Source of the DNA: Sutterella sp047777475
GTDB taxonomy: Bacteria > Pseudomonadota > Gammaproteobacteria > Burkholderiales > Burkholderiaceae_F
Direction: 5' to 3'
NCBI GenBank assembly: GCA_047777475.1
Contig: JBKEET010000012.1
Location: 1 to 31,946 of the forward strand
Length of the DNA: 31,946 nt
Position numbers and translations under genes: made by a program. Of the stretch, positions 30,805-31,946 are shown one piece after another. The notes under the pieces were generated by a model. It saw only the letters and a program-made list of their open reading frames with translations, had not been told where the DNA came from and did no database searches. How positions within the stretch are numbered: position 1 is the first letter of the stretch; each line of letters opens with the position of its first letter.

Positions 30805-31946
30805 ATGCCTCTGCCCCTCAAGCACGCCGCTGCGGCCGCCGCCGCGGCGATTCTTGCCGCCGCCTTTGCCGCCCCGCAGCTTTTCGCCAAGCCCTCGTCT
30901 TATCTCGGCATGGGCGCGCAGACCGGATCGCCTTCGGGCGACGTGCGCGCCGCTATCAAGAGCGACAGCAAGAAAAGCGACCTGATCATGTCGCGCCCCG
31001 AGCCTGCCGAGGGCGGGGCGCTTGCCGCGCCTTCGGCCGAGGAGCGGCCCGCGATCCTGAACGGCCTCGCGCTCAGCCGCCCCGATCCGCATCGGCGTGG
31101 CCGACGTGATGGAGCACCGCACGGGCTTCACGATGATCGCCTCGACGCGTCTCTACATCAAGAGCATGTTCGGCGAAGAAAACGTCAATTTCTATCTCCT
31201 GAACCGCGCCGACCTGAGCGCCGCGATCCGCACGAACCAGGTCGACTTCTTCATCGCCGACCCGGACTCGTTCGCGCTCGAGCAGTCCATGGGCGGCGTC
31301 GAGGAGCTCGCCTCGCTCTGGCCGAGCGCGAGCAAGTCGCCGCTCGCGGTGAGCGCCTCGGTGCTCTTCATGAAGCGCGAGGGTGAGAGCGGCCCCGAAA
31401 AGGCCTCGATCTCGGCGGCGCTCGGAAAAAGCTTTGCCGCGGGCTATCCCTCGACCGTCGGCGGGTGGCTTGCCGCCGCGGGCGAGCTCTCGCGCCGCCA
31501 CGTCTACGGCTACGAAGAGTTCAAGAGCCGCACCTCGTTCACCGGGAGCGACCTGAAGCTTGTGGTCGACGCCGTGAAGCGCGACGGCAATATCGTCGGC
31601 ATCCTGCCCGCCTGCGAATTCGAGTCGATGGTGCGCAAGGGCTACGTCTCGCGCAGCGACATCACGGTGCTCGGCGAGCGCTCGGGCGACGGGCTCACCT
31701 GCGTGCACTCGACCGATGTCTACCCGGGCCCGGTCTTTGCGACGCTCACCGACACGGATCCGACCGTGCAGAAGGCGATGACGGCCGTGCTGCTCGGCAT
31801 GTCGGGGCGCCGCTACGGCGCGGAGTGGGCGCTCCCGGTCACGAACCGCTCGGTCTTCGACCTTTACTACGAATTGAAGGAAGGCCCCTACCGCGACCTC
31901 GCGGGCTGGAGCCTCGAGCGGTTCCTGCGGGAGCACGCCGAGCTCA
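30805..31946 (+). pseudogene. Second PhnD-domain sensor, frame broken and cut by the window end
   Basis: The frame beginning at 30805 gives a signal peptide (MPLPLKHAAAAAAAAILAAAFAAPQLFA) and a linker as far as NGLALSR. The PhnD-like sensor domain then continues in the next frame from 31082 (PIRIGVADVMEHRTGF) to the window end (GWSLERFLREHAEL). That frame has a stop at 31058-31060 and no start before the domain, so the two parts belong together. Removing one C from the four-C run 31080-31083 joins them as LSRPIRIGV. The domain is related to the sensor of the 494-2362 kinase, including cysteines in LPAC (31613) and TCVHST (31700). Transmembrane and kinase parts would lie to the right. A sequencing error, a recent mutation or slippage are all possible. 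Confidence 0.7.

Noticed and set aside
1..31946. CRISPR arrays, tRNA and rRNA genes, insertion sequences
   Set aside because: No regularly spaced repeats, cloverleaf-like sequences with T-loop motifs, rRNA stretches or transposase-like proteins with terminal repeats were seen.

Overview
The window is G+C-rich, densely coded chromosomal DNA from a member of the Betaproteobacteria, most likely a Sutterellaceae-like gut Burkholderiales. Evidence for this is an EF-P with arginine at position 32 next to its rhamnosyltransferase EarP, a tyrosine recombinase with the DUF3701-type N-terminal domain, the uvrC-pgsA and yciB/parvulin pairings, and periplasmic-binding-domain (PhnD-like) sensor kinases paired with a Tat-exported flavoprotein. 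The lineage is inferred from gene content only. No rRNA, tRNA, CRISPR array or insertion sequence was found.

Layout. 1-324 (-) is the start of an AEC-family permease cut by the window edge. 494-4469 (+) is a translationally coupled trio: PhnD-domain histidine kinase, FixJ-type regulator and Tat-signal FAD oxidoreductase. A dCMP deaminase (-), efp (-) and earP (-) follow, then uvrC-pgsA (+) diverging from earP, and a YihY/BrkB membrane protein (+). Next come a YqhD-like alcohol dehydrogenase, a periplasmic parvulin and septation protein YciB (all -). A secreted M16 protease (+) ends in a very strong terminator. The roughly 600-base spacer after it (17040-17644) has no credible gene but holds an A+T-rich promoter-like stretch and a run of strong hairpins, a candidate structured RNA.

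17645-23794 is a complete aspartate-to-threonine block: hom-ask-asd leftward and thrC-thrB rightward from one divergent control region. Several of its enzymes are of types I associate with Firmicutes rather than Betaproteobacteria. A 228-residue protein follows that looks like a DinJ/RelB-type antitoxin domain fused to a degenerate YafQ/RelE-type toxin domain. Then come ygfZ and mltG (-), tmk and holB (+), a complete tyrosine recombinase (-) and, at the right edge, a second PhnD-domain sensor whose reading frame is broken at a run of four C.

Working together: the left trio and the right-hand sensor fit a lifestyle of sensing extracellular electron acceptors and reducing them in the periplasm. 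The threonine block is self-contained from aspartyl phosphate to threonine. earP modifies efp to relieve ribosome stalling. Most other genes are housekeeping. The best candidates for something undescribed are the antitoxin-toxin fusion (23884-24570), the structured RNA locus (about 17240-17553) and the sensor/flavoprotein module of unknown substrate.
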